From: Lunularia cruciata
Taxonomy: Eukaryota > Streptophyta > Marchantiopsida > Lunulariales > Lunulariaceae
Direction of reading: 5' to 3'
Assembly (NCBI GenBank): GCA_948567375.1
Contig: OX419756.1
Coordinates: 59,596,333-59,660,332 of the forward strand
DNA: 64,000 bases
Shown here: positions 1 to 13,058 of the stretch, in pieces
How the letters are laid out: each line of letters starts with the position of its first letter
Position numbering within the stretch: position 1 is the stretch's first letter
Made by a program: the position numbers and the translations under genes
The notes under the pieces: model-generated
Seen by the model: the letters and a program-made list of their open reading frames with translations, nothing else
Database searches by the model: none
Told to the model about the DNA's origin: nothing

Positions 1-429
1 TACATCAGCAAGCGCTACCCTAAGATTAGTTATATGGATGGGTGACAAGTTGATCCTTTTCCTTTTTGGTTGGGCAAACAAGTTTGATCTAAACAAATCT
101 TTGGGAAATCTTCTTGTAGGGAGTTCAAAATAACAGGTAGGTGAGGTACCATTGGAAAGCTCTTGACAAGAAACACATGGAGGAAGCTCTTAACAAGACA
201 TATATAGGAGAACTCAATCAATTTTCAAGGCCTAATTTATTCATTTAGGCCTTCAAAATTGACTCAAGTTTTCAAGGTGTTTTCACATTTGCACTACTAG
301 TGGAAGTACTATTTGGTAACACCTCTATCTGATCTACTTGGACCATCATATATAACATCCTTCCAAATATTACCAAGCCAATTTCCACCTCTAGATAATA
401 TATTTAGCTAATGGTATTACATGTGTAGA
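1..429. other. Uncharacterised left edge
   Basis: AT-rich sequence with no recognisable coding frame. Similarity to the chromovirus pol of the neighbouring elements only becomes visible from about position 430. Apart from the hairpin at 219-261 nothing identifiable is seen. It may be a diverged part of the host element upstream of its protease-RT linker. Confidence 0.4.
219..261. repeat. Inverted repeat (17-bp arms, 9-bp loop)
   Basis: The left arm (219-235) and right arm (245-261) are reverse complements with one mismatch and can form a stem around a 9-base AT-rich loop. No flanking duplication that would mark it as a transposon is evident. Confidence 0.6.
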
Positions 430-1712
430 TCAAGTCTATTGCACAAGGAGAATTTGATGAGGATGGGGAGCCTTAAAGTGTGGTGGTTGAACAAATAGTT
501 AAAGAGTTTGTAGATGTATTTTTGACAAGCTTCCAAAAAGATTACACTTTGACCAAAGTATGCATTTCAAGATCAAGCTATTACCAAGTTGTACTTCAAT
601 GAGTAGACCAATCTATCAACTCTCACCAAAGGAGTTAGAAGAACTTTGAACAACATTAACCAAGTTGTTGTGAAAGGATTTCATACAACATAGGGTATTT
701 CCTTGGGGAGAATCTGCACTATTTGTACCAAAAAAGGAAAGAAAGCTTGATTATATATTGATTATGTGATCTTATAAATAAACCATGAAGAATGCATATT
801 CCTTGTGACTTTTTAGATCAATTGTTAGATCAATTGATGACTTGTTAGATCAATTGTTTGAGCATCATACTTCTCAAAGAAGGATCTTTGAAGTGACTAT
901 TGGGAGATTCAAATTGATGAGGAAGACATGAAAAAATTACCTTTTGTACAAGTTAAGGGCATTTTGAATAGAGAGTTTTATCCTTTGAGCTTGAGTAATT
1001 TTTTTGAATCAAATGTACCAAGTGTTAAAGGGGCTATTAGATCAATATGTGGTAGTGTTCTTGGCTGATATTTTAATCTATAATAAGATGGAGGTAAAAC
1101 ACAAAAACCATGTATGAGAAGTCTTAAGAAAACTACAATAATGGAAGTTCTATTCCAAGAAGTCCAAGTGTGTCTTTTTGCAAAATAAATTGCCTTCTAA
1201 GGCCACAAGGTCTCACCAAAAAAAATCAAGATAGAATAAGAGAAAATAAAAGCTATTACCAATTGGCATAATCCTAAATATGCTATGGATTTTAAGGATT
1301 TCAAAGATTGGCAAGTAATTTTTTATGGTTTGTCTATTTTTATACTCAATAAGCACCATTAATTGAACTCTTGGAGTAGATAACAAGCTTTAATTGGACT
1401 ACAAAGCAAGAAAAGTATTCAAGAAACTAAATATATGGTGTTTTCATAAACCATCCTCCAATCATGTGATCCTCAATTACCTTATGTGTTTGATTTTGAT
1501 GCTTCCAACATTGTAATTGGAGTTGTATTGTTACAAGAACTCCCATGTGGATTGCATCCCATAACCTTTGTATCTTGAAAAATTAATGTAAGAGAAAGAA
1601 AATTACTTTGGTTGATATTAAGAAAAATTTGCAATGGTGTACACAACAAAAGTATGGAGACATTATCTCTTGGAAAAATAGGTGATAATGTAGACCAATT
1701 GCAAATGCTTAC
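430..1712 (+). pseudogene. Nest-0 pol fragment: protease-RT linker, RT, RNase H
   Basis: This segment aligns by eye with the linker, reverse transcriptase and RNase H of the chromovirus copy at 17000-18300, including the stretch before the RT fingers (about 580-650) and the part of RNase H preceding its third catalytic Asp (about 1600-1700). It is full of stops and small indels, so no product is possible. It stops at the target site of Gyp-A and resumes at 6543. Confidence 0.7.
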
Positions 1713-2170
1713 TGTAGTAGTATGGAGTTTAGCAACAAAGTTAGTCAAGGTTAAACAAGTAGCAAATAAGTCAAATTAGCCTAGAATATTCTAGAAGTAT
1801 TAAGGGAACTACTTGGTACCTTCCAAGTATTGAGTAACGTGCATGCCAAGTGACAACCAAGAAGCTTCCTAGCTAGTTTAGCTTGCACCCCAAGTAGGTA
1901 GCTTCTAGAAGTTTCTAATTAGCTTAGCTTGCATGCCAAGTAGACGCCTTTTAGAAGGAAATTTCTTTAGAAGCTTCTTGGTTAACTTGGCTTGCACTCT
2001 AAGAAAGTGGCTGAAGGAAACTTCTTGAGAAGCTTCTCAAGAGCCTTGTATGCTCCTTACAAATACCAAAGCCAAAGCTTAAGCTAGGCATTTGGAGTTT
2101 CACACATGCTCAAGTGTCCCAATATGATCTTCTATTCTCCTATTTCTCTCCTTGGCCTCGGTCTTTTACA
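1713..2170 (+). repeat. Gyp-A 5' LTR
   Basis: Starts TGTAGTAGTATGGAG and ends in CTTTTACA, immediately followed by the degenerate tRNA-Met-type primer-binding site TTGGTATCAAA at 2171-2181. It contains the repeated GAAGCTTC-type motifs seen in all LTRs of this family. Confidence 0.8.
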
Positions 2171-2470
2171 TTGGTATCAAAATGAGAATGGGATGGACAG
2201 GATTTATGGACCACTAAATCCAATTCCGCCAAACCATTGGGATTCTTTTGTTTGGGTAGTACCCAAGCATCATTTCACATAATTCATCATCTCACGTTTT
2301 GCGTAAAATTTTTGATTGCAATCATCTTGTCCAAGGAACCCTGGGTACTTTTGGTTGTACCTTATGGAGAATAGTGGATATGTTGCATCTTTGAGTTAAT
2401 AAATTAGATAAATTAGAGTAATGCTATAAAGTAGTTCATTAAAGACCACTTGGTGTCTCAATTGAGACAA

Positions 2471-5400
2471 ATAGTAGTAGTTGTTTTTATTCTCACCAAA
2501 TTGTGTATTGCATCATTGAATGTCCATTCAAGAATGTGCAACCTTGACAAGTTGCCCATATGAAGTTTGTGGAGTAAAATGATTAAGGGAATGAAGAATC
2601 CCAATAGGAGATTTTTGAGTCACCTATTGAGAATTTGATAAGTTCTAATGAGATTGAAGGCTTGACCTATGCAAGTTTAATTTATTTGCAAGGTATGATA
2701 TTTGATCATGGTTGTAGGATTTTGGTTGAATTTAGAAGTTCAGAGAATTGCATGTCCATGCAATTAGCAAAGGAATTACATATTCCTATCAAGCCAATAA
2801 GTGGAAGCAGATCGATGATGGTAGATAGTACCATACCTCACATCATGTTTCATTAAAGATTAAGAAGAGTATTTAGAGTTTATGAAGTTTTTAGTGACAC
2901 TTCTACACTATGATATCATTTTAGGTTTGCCTTGGCTTGAATGTCATAAGCTTCAATTTGATTGGACCCGATGAAAAATTCAAGTACAACACCAAGGTAG
3001 AAATTTCTGATTAGGTTGTCGAACACCTTTGAATAAGATACCTAAGAATAGTTAGTCCCAAGATGAGAAGTTTATCAAGAAAGCAACCATAGAGTAAGGT
3101 TTGAAGGAAGATAAGTCCATAGATGGGAAATTTATCAATGAAGCAACCATAGAGCAAGCTTTGGAGGAAGAGAAGTCTATTTTTGTAGTGTAGATCAAGC
3201 CAATTGCACAAAGACAATCTAGGAAGGGTCAAGAGCCTCATGAAGCAATGGTTGATCAGGTAGTTTAGGAGTTTATGGACATGTTCTTAGATGATTTACC
3301 AAAGAGATTACCCTTAGATTATGATATGCCCTCTAAGATTGAGTTATTACCAAGGAGTACTTCAATGAGTAGACCAATCTATTTGCTCTCACCAAGGAAA
3401 TTGAAACAATTATGAATAACACTTATGGAGTTGTTGGAGAAAGATTTCATACAATATAGTATATTGCCTTAGGGAGCACCGGTACTATTTGTTCCAAAGA
3501 AGGATGAAGGACTTTGTTTCTATATTGATTAATGTGTAGCTCAATAAACAAACAATGAAGAATGCATATCACTTGCTTCAAATTTATGACTTGCTTGATC
3601 AATTGAGTGGAACACTATACTTCTCCAAGTTGGATCTTTGCAGTGGTTATTGGCAAATCTCCATTGATAGGGAGGATATGCAAAAGATTACCTTTTGCAC
3701 AAGGTATGGGCATTTGAAGAGAGAGTTCTACCTTTTGGACTCACTAATGCTCCAATGGTCTTCATGGATTAGGTGCATAAAGTGTTGGAGAGACTATTGG
3801 ATTCATATGTGGTGATGATCTTAGATGGCATTTTAATCTATGATAATATAGAGGCAAACATGAAAATCAAGTGTGAGAAGTCCCAAGATGACTATGTCAA
3901 TGGAAGTTTTATCACAAGAAATTGAAGTGTGCCTTTTAACAAAAGGAAACCACCTTCTTTGATCACAAGATCTCATCAAAAGGGATCAAGATGGAAGAGG
4001 AGAAAATCAAGGTCATTATTGATTGGCCTACTCCAGAGGATGCCAAAATGTTCTTGAGCTTTAATGGATTGGCACATTTTTACCAATGGTTCATCCACTA
4101 TATATGCATATGGCAGCACCATTGATTGACCTCTTGGGGAAGAACTCAAGCTTTTAGTGGACTGCCAAGCATGAAGAAGCATTCAAAAAGCTAAAACATA
4201 TGGTGTCTTCCAGACCCATTCTTCAACTTCAACTACCTTGTGTGGTTGATTTTGATATTTCAACTTTGCCATTGGAGCTATGGTGCAACAATAATTCCCA
4301 CATGGGTTACATCCCATTACCTTTGTATCTTACCGATTAAACACCACAGAAAGAAATTACTCTACACAAGATTATGAACAACTAGCAGTGGTAAATGTCA
4401 CTAAGATATAGAGACATTATCTCTTGGGAAAATAGATGATCATGCAAATCGATCACAACCCTTCTTGTAGACATTACATTTGCAACGGATGAAGAGTCAA
4501 CATCATCAATGGGAGGAACAACTCCAATTGTTTGACATCAAACTTGAGTACAAACCCAATTGGTTCTATGTCATCCTTGATGCCTTGTCACGAAAATATG
4601 ATTTGAAGTCTCATCATAATAGTAATGACACTAATGTCAATTGAATCCAAGGTCCAAATTGAGCTTAGGACAACTTCACAACAAGATCCCTTCTATTTTA
4701 GATGGTACAACATTTTCTTGCAACATGTGACAATGAATATAACACCTTTTCCCTCAAGGAAGGCCTTTTATTCTATGAGGACCAGATATATATTCCAACC
4801 AAGGGTGATCTCCAACTTGTGTGCCTTCAAGAAGCCCATGATTTGCCAATTGTTGTTCATATGGGTGTGGACAAGACCTTAGGTAACCTCCAATGCCAAT
4901 AATGGTGGCCCAACATGACACAAGATGTTTGAGAGTTTATACAATAATGTGAGAGCTACCAATACAACAAGGCCAGCAACCAAAAACCAAGAGGACGTCT
5001 TTGACCACTCCCCTATTCCATCTACTCAATGGGAACATGTGAGCTTAGATCTTATCACATCCTTGCTCAAGATAAAGTAAGGTCACACAACAATCGTGGT
5101 GTTTGTAGATAATCTTAGTAAGTAAATCCATTTAGCTCCAACCTTTGACACAGTGGATGCTCCAACATCAGCCTAAATCTACTTTGACAATGTCTTCAAG
5201 CATCATGTGATAAATTGTGTATTCATCTATGACTATGACCCTCATTTTACTAATTTTTTTTGGCAAGCACTCTTCTAGATACTTGGTACCAAGCTTAATT
5301 TGTCCATAGCCTATCATCCTCAAAATGAATGGCAAACCAAACATGCAAATCATAATTTTTATGCTATGTGCTTTTGTCAACATTTTCCAAACCAATTGGG

Positions 5401-5995
5401 ACGAGTGTCTTGTAGTTGCTCAGTTTGCCTACAACAGATAGCACCAACTTAATTTTGGCCAAGATCCACTTCTTCTAGATTCCCTCTTGCTCCACCTCCA
5501 TCTCATGTTCCTCATACTTCAACTTTCTTGACCAACATATCCCAATCTCTACAACAAGCCAAATCTCATCTTCTTGTTGCTCAAAATTGTCAAAAACAAT
5601 ATGCGGACCAACACCAAGGTCATGCTTTCTTCTACCCTTTTTACTTGATACCCAAGTCCATAAACTTGCTCCTAATTGGATAAGTTAATTTGATGTCACC
5701 TAAATCATTTCTTCTATTGCTTATCAACTTGCATTGCTTTCTCATATGCAAATGTATCCTATCTTTCACATTTTCAAGTTGAAACCTTTTGTAACTAATC
5801 CCTCTTCCTTTTCCTCTCATATCTAACCTCTTCCTCCTTCAATCCCTATCAAGGAGCATGAGGAGTATAAAGTTGATTACATCCTTGCACATTGCCATCT
5901 TCAACGTGGCTGCCAACAACATATTGAGAAGAAGGTCCTTTGGAAAGGATATCACTTTCATGATTCCACTTAGGATCCTCTTTCTCATTTCCAAA
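2471..5995 (+). pseudogene. Gyp-A pol remnant: PR, RT, RNase H, integrase, chromodomain
   Basis: Recognisable blocks are a protease remnant near 2640-2990, in which the catalytic DSG is altered so the active Asp is lost; RT around 3555-3830 (the FSKLDL and SGYWQI blocks are visible); RNase H around 4230-4600; integrase zinc region about 4800-4970; integrase core about 5040-5450; and a chromodomain about 5858-5990. Stops and frameshifts separate nearly all blocks. This is a dead copy. Confidence 0.75.
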
Positions 5996-6060
5996 ATACA
6001 AAAATGGCCATCCAAGAGTTTATGGCAACAAAGACATCATCAAATAGTGGTGGGGAAATA

Positions 6061-6542
6061 TGTTACATTATGGAGTTTAGCAATAAAGTTAGTCAAGGCT
6101 AAAAAAAGTAGCAAATATGCCAAATTAGCCTAAAGTATTCTAGAAATATTAAGGAAACTACTTGGTACCTTCCAAGTATTGAGTAACGTGCATGCCAAGT
6201 AGCAACTTCTAAGAGGAAACTTTTTGGGAGCTTCTTGGCTAGCTTAGCTTGCACCCCAAGTAGGTAGCTTCTAGAAGGAAGCTTCTTGAATTTTCCAACT
6301 AACTTAGTTTGCACGTCAAGTATGGCGGCTTTAAGAAGGAAGCTTCTTGAGAAGCTTCCCGATTAACTTGGCTTGCACTCCAAGAAAGTAACTTAAGGAA
6401 GCTTCTTGAGAAGCTTCTCAAGAGCCTTGTATGCCCCCTATAAATACCAAAGCCAAAGATTATTCAGAGTTTCACACACACTAAAGTGTCACAATGTGAT
6501 CTTCCATTCTCCTATTTCTTTCATAGATCTTGATCTTTTACA
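6061..6542 (+). repeat. Gyp-A 3' LTR
   Basis: Starts TGTTACATTATGGAG after the purine tract GGTGGGGAAATA (6049-6060) and ends CTTTTACA at 6542. It pairs with the 5' LTR at 1713-2170. Confidence 0.8.
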
Positions 6543-7272
6543 CTTATTGTATATCTCACATTTGGAGCACATGTAGAGTTAACATTATTGATGGGAGGAA
6601 CAACTAATTCTTTTGATGTTAAGCTTGAGTACATACTCAAACTAAGTATCAAACCAAGAAAGTTCAATGTCATTCACAAACTCTCTATAAAGACAACTTG
6701 ATTTGAAGACTCTTCTTGAATTGCTCATAAGAGAAGTAATTACCATAATTAAATCAAATGACAAAATTAACTTAAAGATTGCTGTACAACAAGATCCATT
6801 CTTTGAAATAATGCACAATCATCTTGTAGCACATGACAAGAAGTACAACAATTCTTCATTCAAGGAGGAACTTCTATTTTATGAGATTGGATATATGTCC
6901 CAATTATAAGCCATTAACAACTTCTACACCTCAAGAGGCCCATGAACTACCAATTTTTGGATCATTATTAGTCACATACGTGTGGATAAGACCTTGAGTA
7001 CCCTACATCATCAATGGTAGTGACCAAATATGACACAAGACGTTTGAGAGTTATTTGATCTTGTGACAACTACCAATGCAATAAGATGAGCAACTAGAAA
7101 TTGGGTGGACTACTTCAACCCCTCTTTACTACATTTGTATGATGGGAACATATAAGTCTAGATCTCATCACATCATTGCCCAAGATAACTCAAAGCTAAA
7201 TAAACTTTGTGTGGTGTTTGTTGATAAACTTAACAAGTAGATTCACTTGGCACTCATCATAGATACCATGAG
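6543..7272 (+). pseudogene. Nest-0 pol fragment: RNase H end to integrase core
   Basis: Continuation of the host element after Gyp-A. It carries the end of RNase H (6560-6690), the spacer and integrase zinc region (6780-7080), and the start of the integrase core (7140-7272). It is interrupted at 7272 by Gyp-B. Confidence 0.65.
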
Positions 7273-7685
7273 TGTAAAAGACCGAATATAAAGAAAGAAT
7301 AAGAGAATGGAAACTCACATTAGGACACTTGATATGAGGAAAAACTCCAAATGCCTAGCATGAGCTTCGGCTTTGGTATTTATAGATAGCATACAAGGCC
7401 CTTGAGAAGCTTCCTTGAACCGCTTTCTTAGAGTACAAACCAAGTTAACTAGGAAGCTTCTCAAGAAGCTTCTTTCTAGAAGCCGCCTACTTGGCATGCA
7501 AGCTAAGCTAGTTAGAAGCTTCTAGAAGCTTCTTTCTAGAAGCTACCTACTTGGAGCACAAGTTAACTAGTCGGGAAGCTTACCAAGAAGCTTTCTAGAT
7601 GCTTTTGGAATATTCTAGGCTAATTTGGCTTATTATCTATTTTTTTAGCCTTACTAGCTACATCTCTAAACTCCATATTGTTACA
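7273..7685 (-). repeat. Gyp-B 3' LTR
   Basis: On the plus strand it starts TGTAAAAGACC and ends ATTGTTACA, the reverse complement of the family LTR. The pyrimidine tract just after it (ATTCCCCC) is the complement of the polypurine tract. Confidence 0.85.
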
Positions 7686-7689
7686 TATT

Positions 7690-8027
7690 CCCCCATGGCT
7701 AGTTGGTGATGTCCTCGTTGCCATTGAAGCTTCAAACTCCTAGATGACCGTTTGTGTATTCTGGAGGTGAGAAAGAGGTTCGCATGTGGCATCATGAAGG
7801 GGATACCCTTTCTAAAGGACCTGGTACTCTGTATGTTGGCAACGTCCTTGTTGGATGTGGCAACGTGCAAGGATACGACCAACTTCGTACTCATCATGAT
7901 CATTGATAGGGATTGTGGGAGGAGGTGGTTGGACTCAAGAGGAGAAAGAAGAGGGATTATGAACAAAGGGTTTTAACTTAGAAACATGAAAGGCATGATA
8001 GATGCGCATATGAGAAGGCAAAGCAAG
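7690..8027 (-). pseudogene. Gyp-B chromodomain remnant
   Basis: The minus strand carries a diverged chromodomain coding segment matching the one at 19785-19961 in Gyp-D, directly upstream of the 3' LTR. The reading frame is disrupted. In chromoviruses this domain is appended to integrase and directs integration to marked heterochromatin. Confidence 0.6.
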
Positions 8028-8837
8028 TCAATAAGCAACAAGAAAGACAATTTGGGTGACATCAAAAGATCCTATCCAATTAGGGGCAAGTTTATGAACT
8101 TGGGTATCAAGTGGGAGGGGTAGATTACTGGAGGATAACATAACTTTATCACCAACTTCAAAGGTGAGCTCACAACGATGATGGTCCGCATATTGTTTTT
8201 GACAATTCTGAGTCATAAGGAGGTGAGATTTGGCTTGTTGGAGAGATCGGAGATGGTGGTCAAGAAGGTTGAAGTATGGGGGCTTGAGATAGAGGACGAG
8301 CAAGAAGGGAATCAAGGACAAGCAGATCTTGGCCAAAGTTGAGAAAGAAAGAAGAGAATCTGGTGCTTGCATGTCTAGAATTATGTATGAAAACTCCACA
8401 ACTACAAGACATTGATCCCAATTGGTATGGCAAATGTTGACAAAGGCATGAAGCATATCTTCCAAGGTGCAATTTGCACGTTCAGTTTGCCCATCAATTT
8501 GAGGATGATAGGCTATAGATAAAGCAAGCTTGGTGCCAAGTAGCTGGAAGAGTGCTTGCCAAAACTTTTTGGTGAAGCAAGGATCACGGTCAGAGATGAG
8601 TATATGTGGCATCCCATGACATTTGCAGACATTATCAGAGTAGAGTTGCACCAAGGTTGGAGTATCTACAATATCAACCGTTAGTGCCAAATAGATTTGC
8701 TTACTAAGCTTATCCACAAACACCACAATTGCTATGTGACCTTGTCGTGTCTTGGGTAAAGAGGTGATGAGATCCAAGCTCACATGTTCCCAACAAGTAG
8801 CTGGAATGGGAAGTGGCTGAAGGAGTCCACTCGGCAT
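8028..8837 (-). pseudogene. Gyp-B integrase core (open, DDE retained)
   Basis: A 269-codon open stretch covers the integrase catalytic core and the start of the C-terminal region. The three catalytic acids are visible: Asp in SLDLITSL, Asp in ISDRDP and Glu in DGQTERAN. This part could still fold as a retroviral-type integrase core, but the zinc-binding region upstream (about 8838-9080) and the chromodomain downstream are in broken frames, so it is annotated as part of a pseudogene. It is the best-kept integrase core among the ordinary copies, since Gyp-D has lost its Glu. Confidence 0.8.
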
Positions 8838-9239
8838 TTGGTTACTGGTCTTGTTACGTTGACAACTCTCACACGATCAAACAAAGTCCCGAACATCTTG
8901 TATCATGTTGGGCCACCACCATTGGCATTAGAGGGTGCCCAAGGTCTTGTCCACTCCCATGTGACAAGTTGTTGGTAAATCATGGGCTTCTTGAAGGCGC
9001 ACAAGTCAAAGATTACCTTTGGCTGGAACATAGATCTGGTCCGCATGGAATAGAAGGTCTTCCTTGAAGGGAAAGGTATTACACTCCTTGTTGCATACTA
9101 TCAAATGACCATGTACCATTTGGAAGAAGGGATCTTGTTGTAGAGCTGATCAAAACTTGTTATGGACCTTGGGGTCAATTGAGACCATCGTAATTACCAC
9201 CATGATGAGAGGAAGAGCCTTCAAATCAGGTCATTGTGA

Positions 9240-10772
9240 TAGAGCATCAAGGATGAATGGAACCGACCTGGTTTGTAATCAAGTTTGATGTCAAATAATT
9301 GGAGTTGCTCTTCCCATCAATGATATCGACTCTTTGTGTGCTCCAAGTGTAGGGTTTGCAATAATGGCTTATGATGAGTTCACATGATCACTTGTTTCCC
9401 CAAGAGATAATGTCTCTATACCTTGGTGACATATACCATTGCAAGTTGTTCTTATCTTGAGCAGAATAATTTCTTTCAGCTGTATTTAGTTGGCGAGACA
9501 CAAAGACAATGGGATGTTGTAGTCCATCTAGGAATTCCTTGTTGCAACACAAATCCAATTGCAAAGTTAGAAGCATCAAAATCAACCACACAAGGTAGTT
9601 GAGGATCATATGGTTGAAGAATGGGTCTTGAAGACACCATATGTTTTAACTTTTGGAATGCTTCTTCATGCTTGATGGTCCACTGGAAGCTTGAGTTCTT
9701 TCCTAAGAGGTCAATGGTGCAGCCACATGAACATTATAATGGATGAACCGTTGGTAAAAACTGGCCAATCCATTGAATACCCATACTTTTGTAGTATTCT
9801 TCAGTGTAGGCGAATCAGTAATGGCCTTGATCTTCTCTTCTTCCATCTTGATCTCCTCTAATGAGATCTTATGACCCAAGAAGGTAACCTCCTTTTGCCA
9901 AAAGGCACACTTTGACTTCTTGCAATAAAATTTCTATTATTGTAGTTGTCTTAAGATTTCTTGCACATGATTCATGTGTTTTGCCTCTATCTTTCTATTA
10001 TTGTAGTCATCTTAGGACTTCTCACACATGATTCATGTGTTCTGCCTCTGTCTTTCTATAGATTAAGATATCATCCAAGAACACCACCATAGACCAATCT
10101 AATAGTCCATCCAACACACAATGCATTTGATCCATGAAGACTATTGGAGCATTAGTGAGTCCAAAAGGCAGAACTCTCCACTCAAAATGCCCATACCTTG
10201 TGTGAAAGGTAGTCTTTTGCATATCCTCTCTATCAATAGGAATTTGCCAATAGCCGCTACAAAGATCCAACTTGGAAAAGTAGCATGCTCCACTTAGTTG
10301 ATCAAGCAAGTCATCAATCCAACGCAAGGGATATGCATTCTTCACGGTTTGCTTATTGAACTCATGATAATCAATACAAAAATGAAGTCCTCCATCCTTC
10401 TTTGGAACAAATAGTACTGGTGCTCCCCAAGGAGATATACTATGTCATATGAAGTCCTTCTCCAACAACTCTATAAGTGTTGTTTGCAACTCCTCTAACT
10501 CCTTTGGTGAGAGCCGAGAGATTGGTCTACTCACTGGAGTACTCCAGCAATAACTTGATCTTGAAGCGCATACTTTGATCAAAGTGTAATCCCTTTGGCA
10601 GATCATCCGGAAACATGTTTGCAAACTCTTTAACTATTTGATCAACCATTGCTTGATGAGGCTCTTGGCCCTCCACAGATTGTTCTTGTGCAATTGGCTT
10701 GATCCACACCACAAATATAGACTTATCTTCCTCCAAAGCTTGCTCTCTGGTTGCTTTACTAACAAACTTCAC
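9240..10772 (-). pseudogene. Gyp-B RT and RNase H remnants
   Basis: Minus-strand blocks. RNase H lies at about 9240-9620 (the ERNYSAQD block is visible). RT lies at about 9850-10500, with [14 protein letters not shown], the LPFGLTNAP block and the catalytic VFLDDILIY all in one open segment at 10022-10345. The PR-RT linker is at 10527-10772. Stops separate the segments. The RT active site is of the FLDD type common in this family. Confidence 0.8.
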
Positions 10773-10859
10773 TTTTAGGGACTCATCTCTCTTCCAAGCT
10801 TGCTTCTTGGTTGCCTACTTGGCAAACTTCCCATCTTGGGACTCAGCTCCCTTCTAGGT

Positions 10860-11382
10860 TTGCTTTATGGCTACCTTCTCGACAAACTTCTCATCTTGGG
10901 ATTGACTATTCTTAGGTGTCTTACTTAGAGGTGCCAGACAACCTACTCGGAAATTCCTACCTTGGTGTTGTACTTGAATTTGGCGTCGGGTCTAATCAAA
11001 TTAGAACTTATGATGTTCAAGCTAAGGTAGACCCATAATGATATCATAGTGTAGAGGTGCCACTACAAACCTCATACACTCCAAATACTCCTTCCCAATC
11101 TTGAAGGTAACGGGATGCAAAGTGTAGAATGCAAGGTGCAGAATGCAACACCCTTTCTACCATCTGCTATCATCAAACTACTTCCAATCACTAGCTTGAG
11201 TGGAATACCCAATTCCTTTGCTACTTGCATAGATATGCAATTCTTTGAACTCCTAGAATCAACCAAAATCCTGCAACCTTAATTAGATATTGTATTTTGC
11301 AAGTGAAGCAAACTTGCAAAGGTTGAACCTTCAATCCCATTGGAACTAATAAAGCTCCTAGTAGGCGGCTCAAAATCTCATG
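10860..11382 (-). pseudogene. Gyp-B protease remnant
   Basis: The aspartic-protease region matches Gyp-D 16470-16760. The active-site motif reads VDSRSS instead of VDSGSS, so the catalytic DSG is damaged. Small indels break the rest of the domain. Confidence 0.65.
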
Positions 11383-12286
11383 CTAGGATTCCTTGTTTCC
11401 CTGATCATTCTGCTCTACCATCTCCACTTGAGCAACTTGTGGAGGTTGTCCATTCTTGAGTGGACATTCAACAAAGCGATGCCCCAATTGGTGACAATAA
11501 AAACAACCACCATTTTGTTGCAATTTCTCTCTATCTATTGTGCCAATTGGTCTTTGGTGAATGGCATCAATATCCATTGGTGCTGGCTCCTCCACTTGTA
11601 TGTAGTGTATTGGTAGGCTCTATGGAGGTCGAGGTCAAGACCAAGTTGTTGCCACCAAGGAATCAAAATGTTTGGCCAACCGCATGGCTTCCTCCAAGTG
11701 TTATGGCTCTTGCATGGTTACCTTTAATTTGGTTCTTGCCTTCAAGCCCCTCACAAATTGATCCAGAGCTTCACCTTCCAATATATCATGGAATTTGCAT
11801 GATAGTGTTTTGGAACTACGTGATGTAACTTCTTACAAAGCCAATTTGTTTCAACTCTGCCACCTTATCCCATGTAGCTTGTGTGACATTTATAGCTAGA
11901 AACCGACTAATTATTGCACTCTTGAATTCTGCCCATGTCAAGATTGGTACAAAAAAGTTTCAGTCAGCTCGCTCCACTCAAAATCTCTACCATTGCTTTG
12001 CTACTCCATCCAATTGGCTAGAAGCCAAGAGAATCTATTTTTGCTCATCTTGTAGATTGGTAGCTTCAAAATAATGTTCACAATCAAACACAAAATTCTC
12101 CACTGCACCCAAAAGATTCTTGCCTTCAAATAGCTTGGGTTTAGGGAATCTGATCTGATCTTCTCCTTCTAAAATTGCTACTCTCTCCACTTACTCTTGT
12201 CGCCAAAGATCTCATTCATCCAACAATCAAGTAAGGTGTTTGATTTGTTACTGCATAGCAAGGATAATATCAATTATTGCCGCCAT
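11383..12286 (-). pseudogene. Gyp-B gag with CCHC zinc knuckle
   Basis: The gag start corresponds to an ATG at 12284-12286. The nucleocapsid end is readable at 11383-11595 with a canonical zinc knuckle CFYCHQLGHRFVEC (C-X2-C-X4-H-X4-C). Internal stops lie between. Gag would form the virus-like particle and bind the element RNA. Confidence 0.7.
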
Positions 12287-12557
12287 GGTTTCTAATTTAT
12301 CACACCACTCCCAATCTATATAATTTATTAACACATAGAAACAACATGTCTATTGTTCTCCATAAGTTACAACTGAAAGCACCAAGGGTTCCTCAGATAT
12401 GGTGATCATATACAGAAAATCTTGTCCAAAGTACAAGGTGCTGAATTGTGTGAAACAATGCTTAGGTAGTATTTGGACACAAAAATCCCAATGGTTTGGT
12501 GGAAGTGGATTTGGTGGTCCATAAATGCCATCCATCCCATTCTTGCTCTGATACCAA

Positions 12558-12968
12558 TGTAAAAGATCAAATCCGAGGAGAGAAATAGGAGAATTGAAAC
12601 TCACATTGAGACAGTTGAATGAGGAAAAACTCTGAATGCCTAGCATGAGCTTTGGCTTTGGTATTTATAGGTAGCATACAAGGTCCTTGAGAAGCTTCTC
12701 AAGAAGCTTCCTTGAGCCGCTTTCTTAGAGTGCAAGCCAACTTAACTATGAAGCTTCTCAAGAAGCTTCTTTCTAGAAGCCGCCTACTTGGCGTGCAAGC
12801 TAAGCTAGTAAGAAGCTTCTAGAAGCTACCTGCTTGGGGTGAAAGTTAACTAGTTGTGAAGCTTCCCAAGAAGCTTCCTAGATGCTTTTGGAATATTCTA
12901 GGCTTATTTTGCTTTTTCCCTACTTCATTAGCCTTACTAGCTACGTCACTTAACTCCATATTGTTACA
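12558..12968 (-). repeat. Gyp-B 5' LTR
   Basis: Reverse-complement LTR, TGTAAAAGATC to ATTGTTACA on the plus strand. The primer-binding site is immediately to its left at 12546-12556. Confidence 0.85.
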
Positions 12969-13058
12969 ATGGATGCTCCAATGTTAACCAAGATTTACTT
13001 TGAAAGTGTCTTCATGGACCATTTTTTAGTGCATGGGTTGTAACTACAAGCATGATTG
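12969..13058 (+). pseudogene. Nest-0 integrase-core sliver
   Basis: Ninety bases of host-element integrase between the right end of Gyp-B and the left end of Gyp-C. They match the region of Gyp-D around 19010-19080. Confidence 0.6.

Larger units (their letters stand above)
1713..6542 (+). mobile_element. Gyp-A: degenerate chromovirus with gag largely deleted
   Basis: A 4.8 kb plus-strand element bounded by LTRs at 1713-2170 and 6061-6542 and by a near-perfect 5-bp duplication (CTTAC at 1708-1712, CTTAT at 6543-6547). A PBS-like sequence follows the 5' LTR and a purine-rich tract precedes the 3' LTR. Compared with Gyp-D, about 0.7 kb of gag is missing: the sequence passes from the short leader near 2430 directly to the region just before the zinc knuckle. 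Protease, RT, RNase H, integrase and chromodomain remnants follow in order, all broken by stops. Confidence 0.85.
7273..12968 (-). mobile_element. Gyp-B: near full-length chromovirus, minus strand
   Basis: A 5.7 kb minus-strand element with LTRs at 7273-7685 (3') and 12558-12968 (5'). A perfect tRNA-iMet primer-binding site (complement of TGGTATCAGAG) lies at 12546-12556. The flanking host sequence ATGAG / ATGGA is a probable decayed 5-bp target duplication. All domains from gag to chromodomain are present in order, but stops and frameshifts break them. The integrase core is the longest surviving frame. Confidence 0.85.
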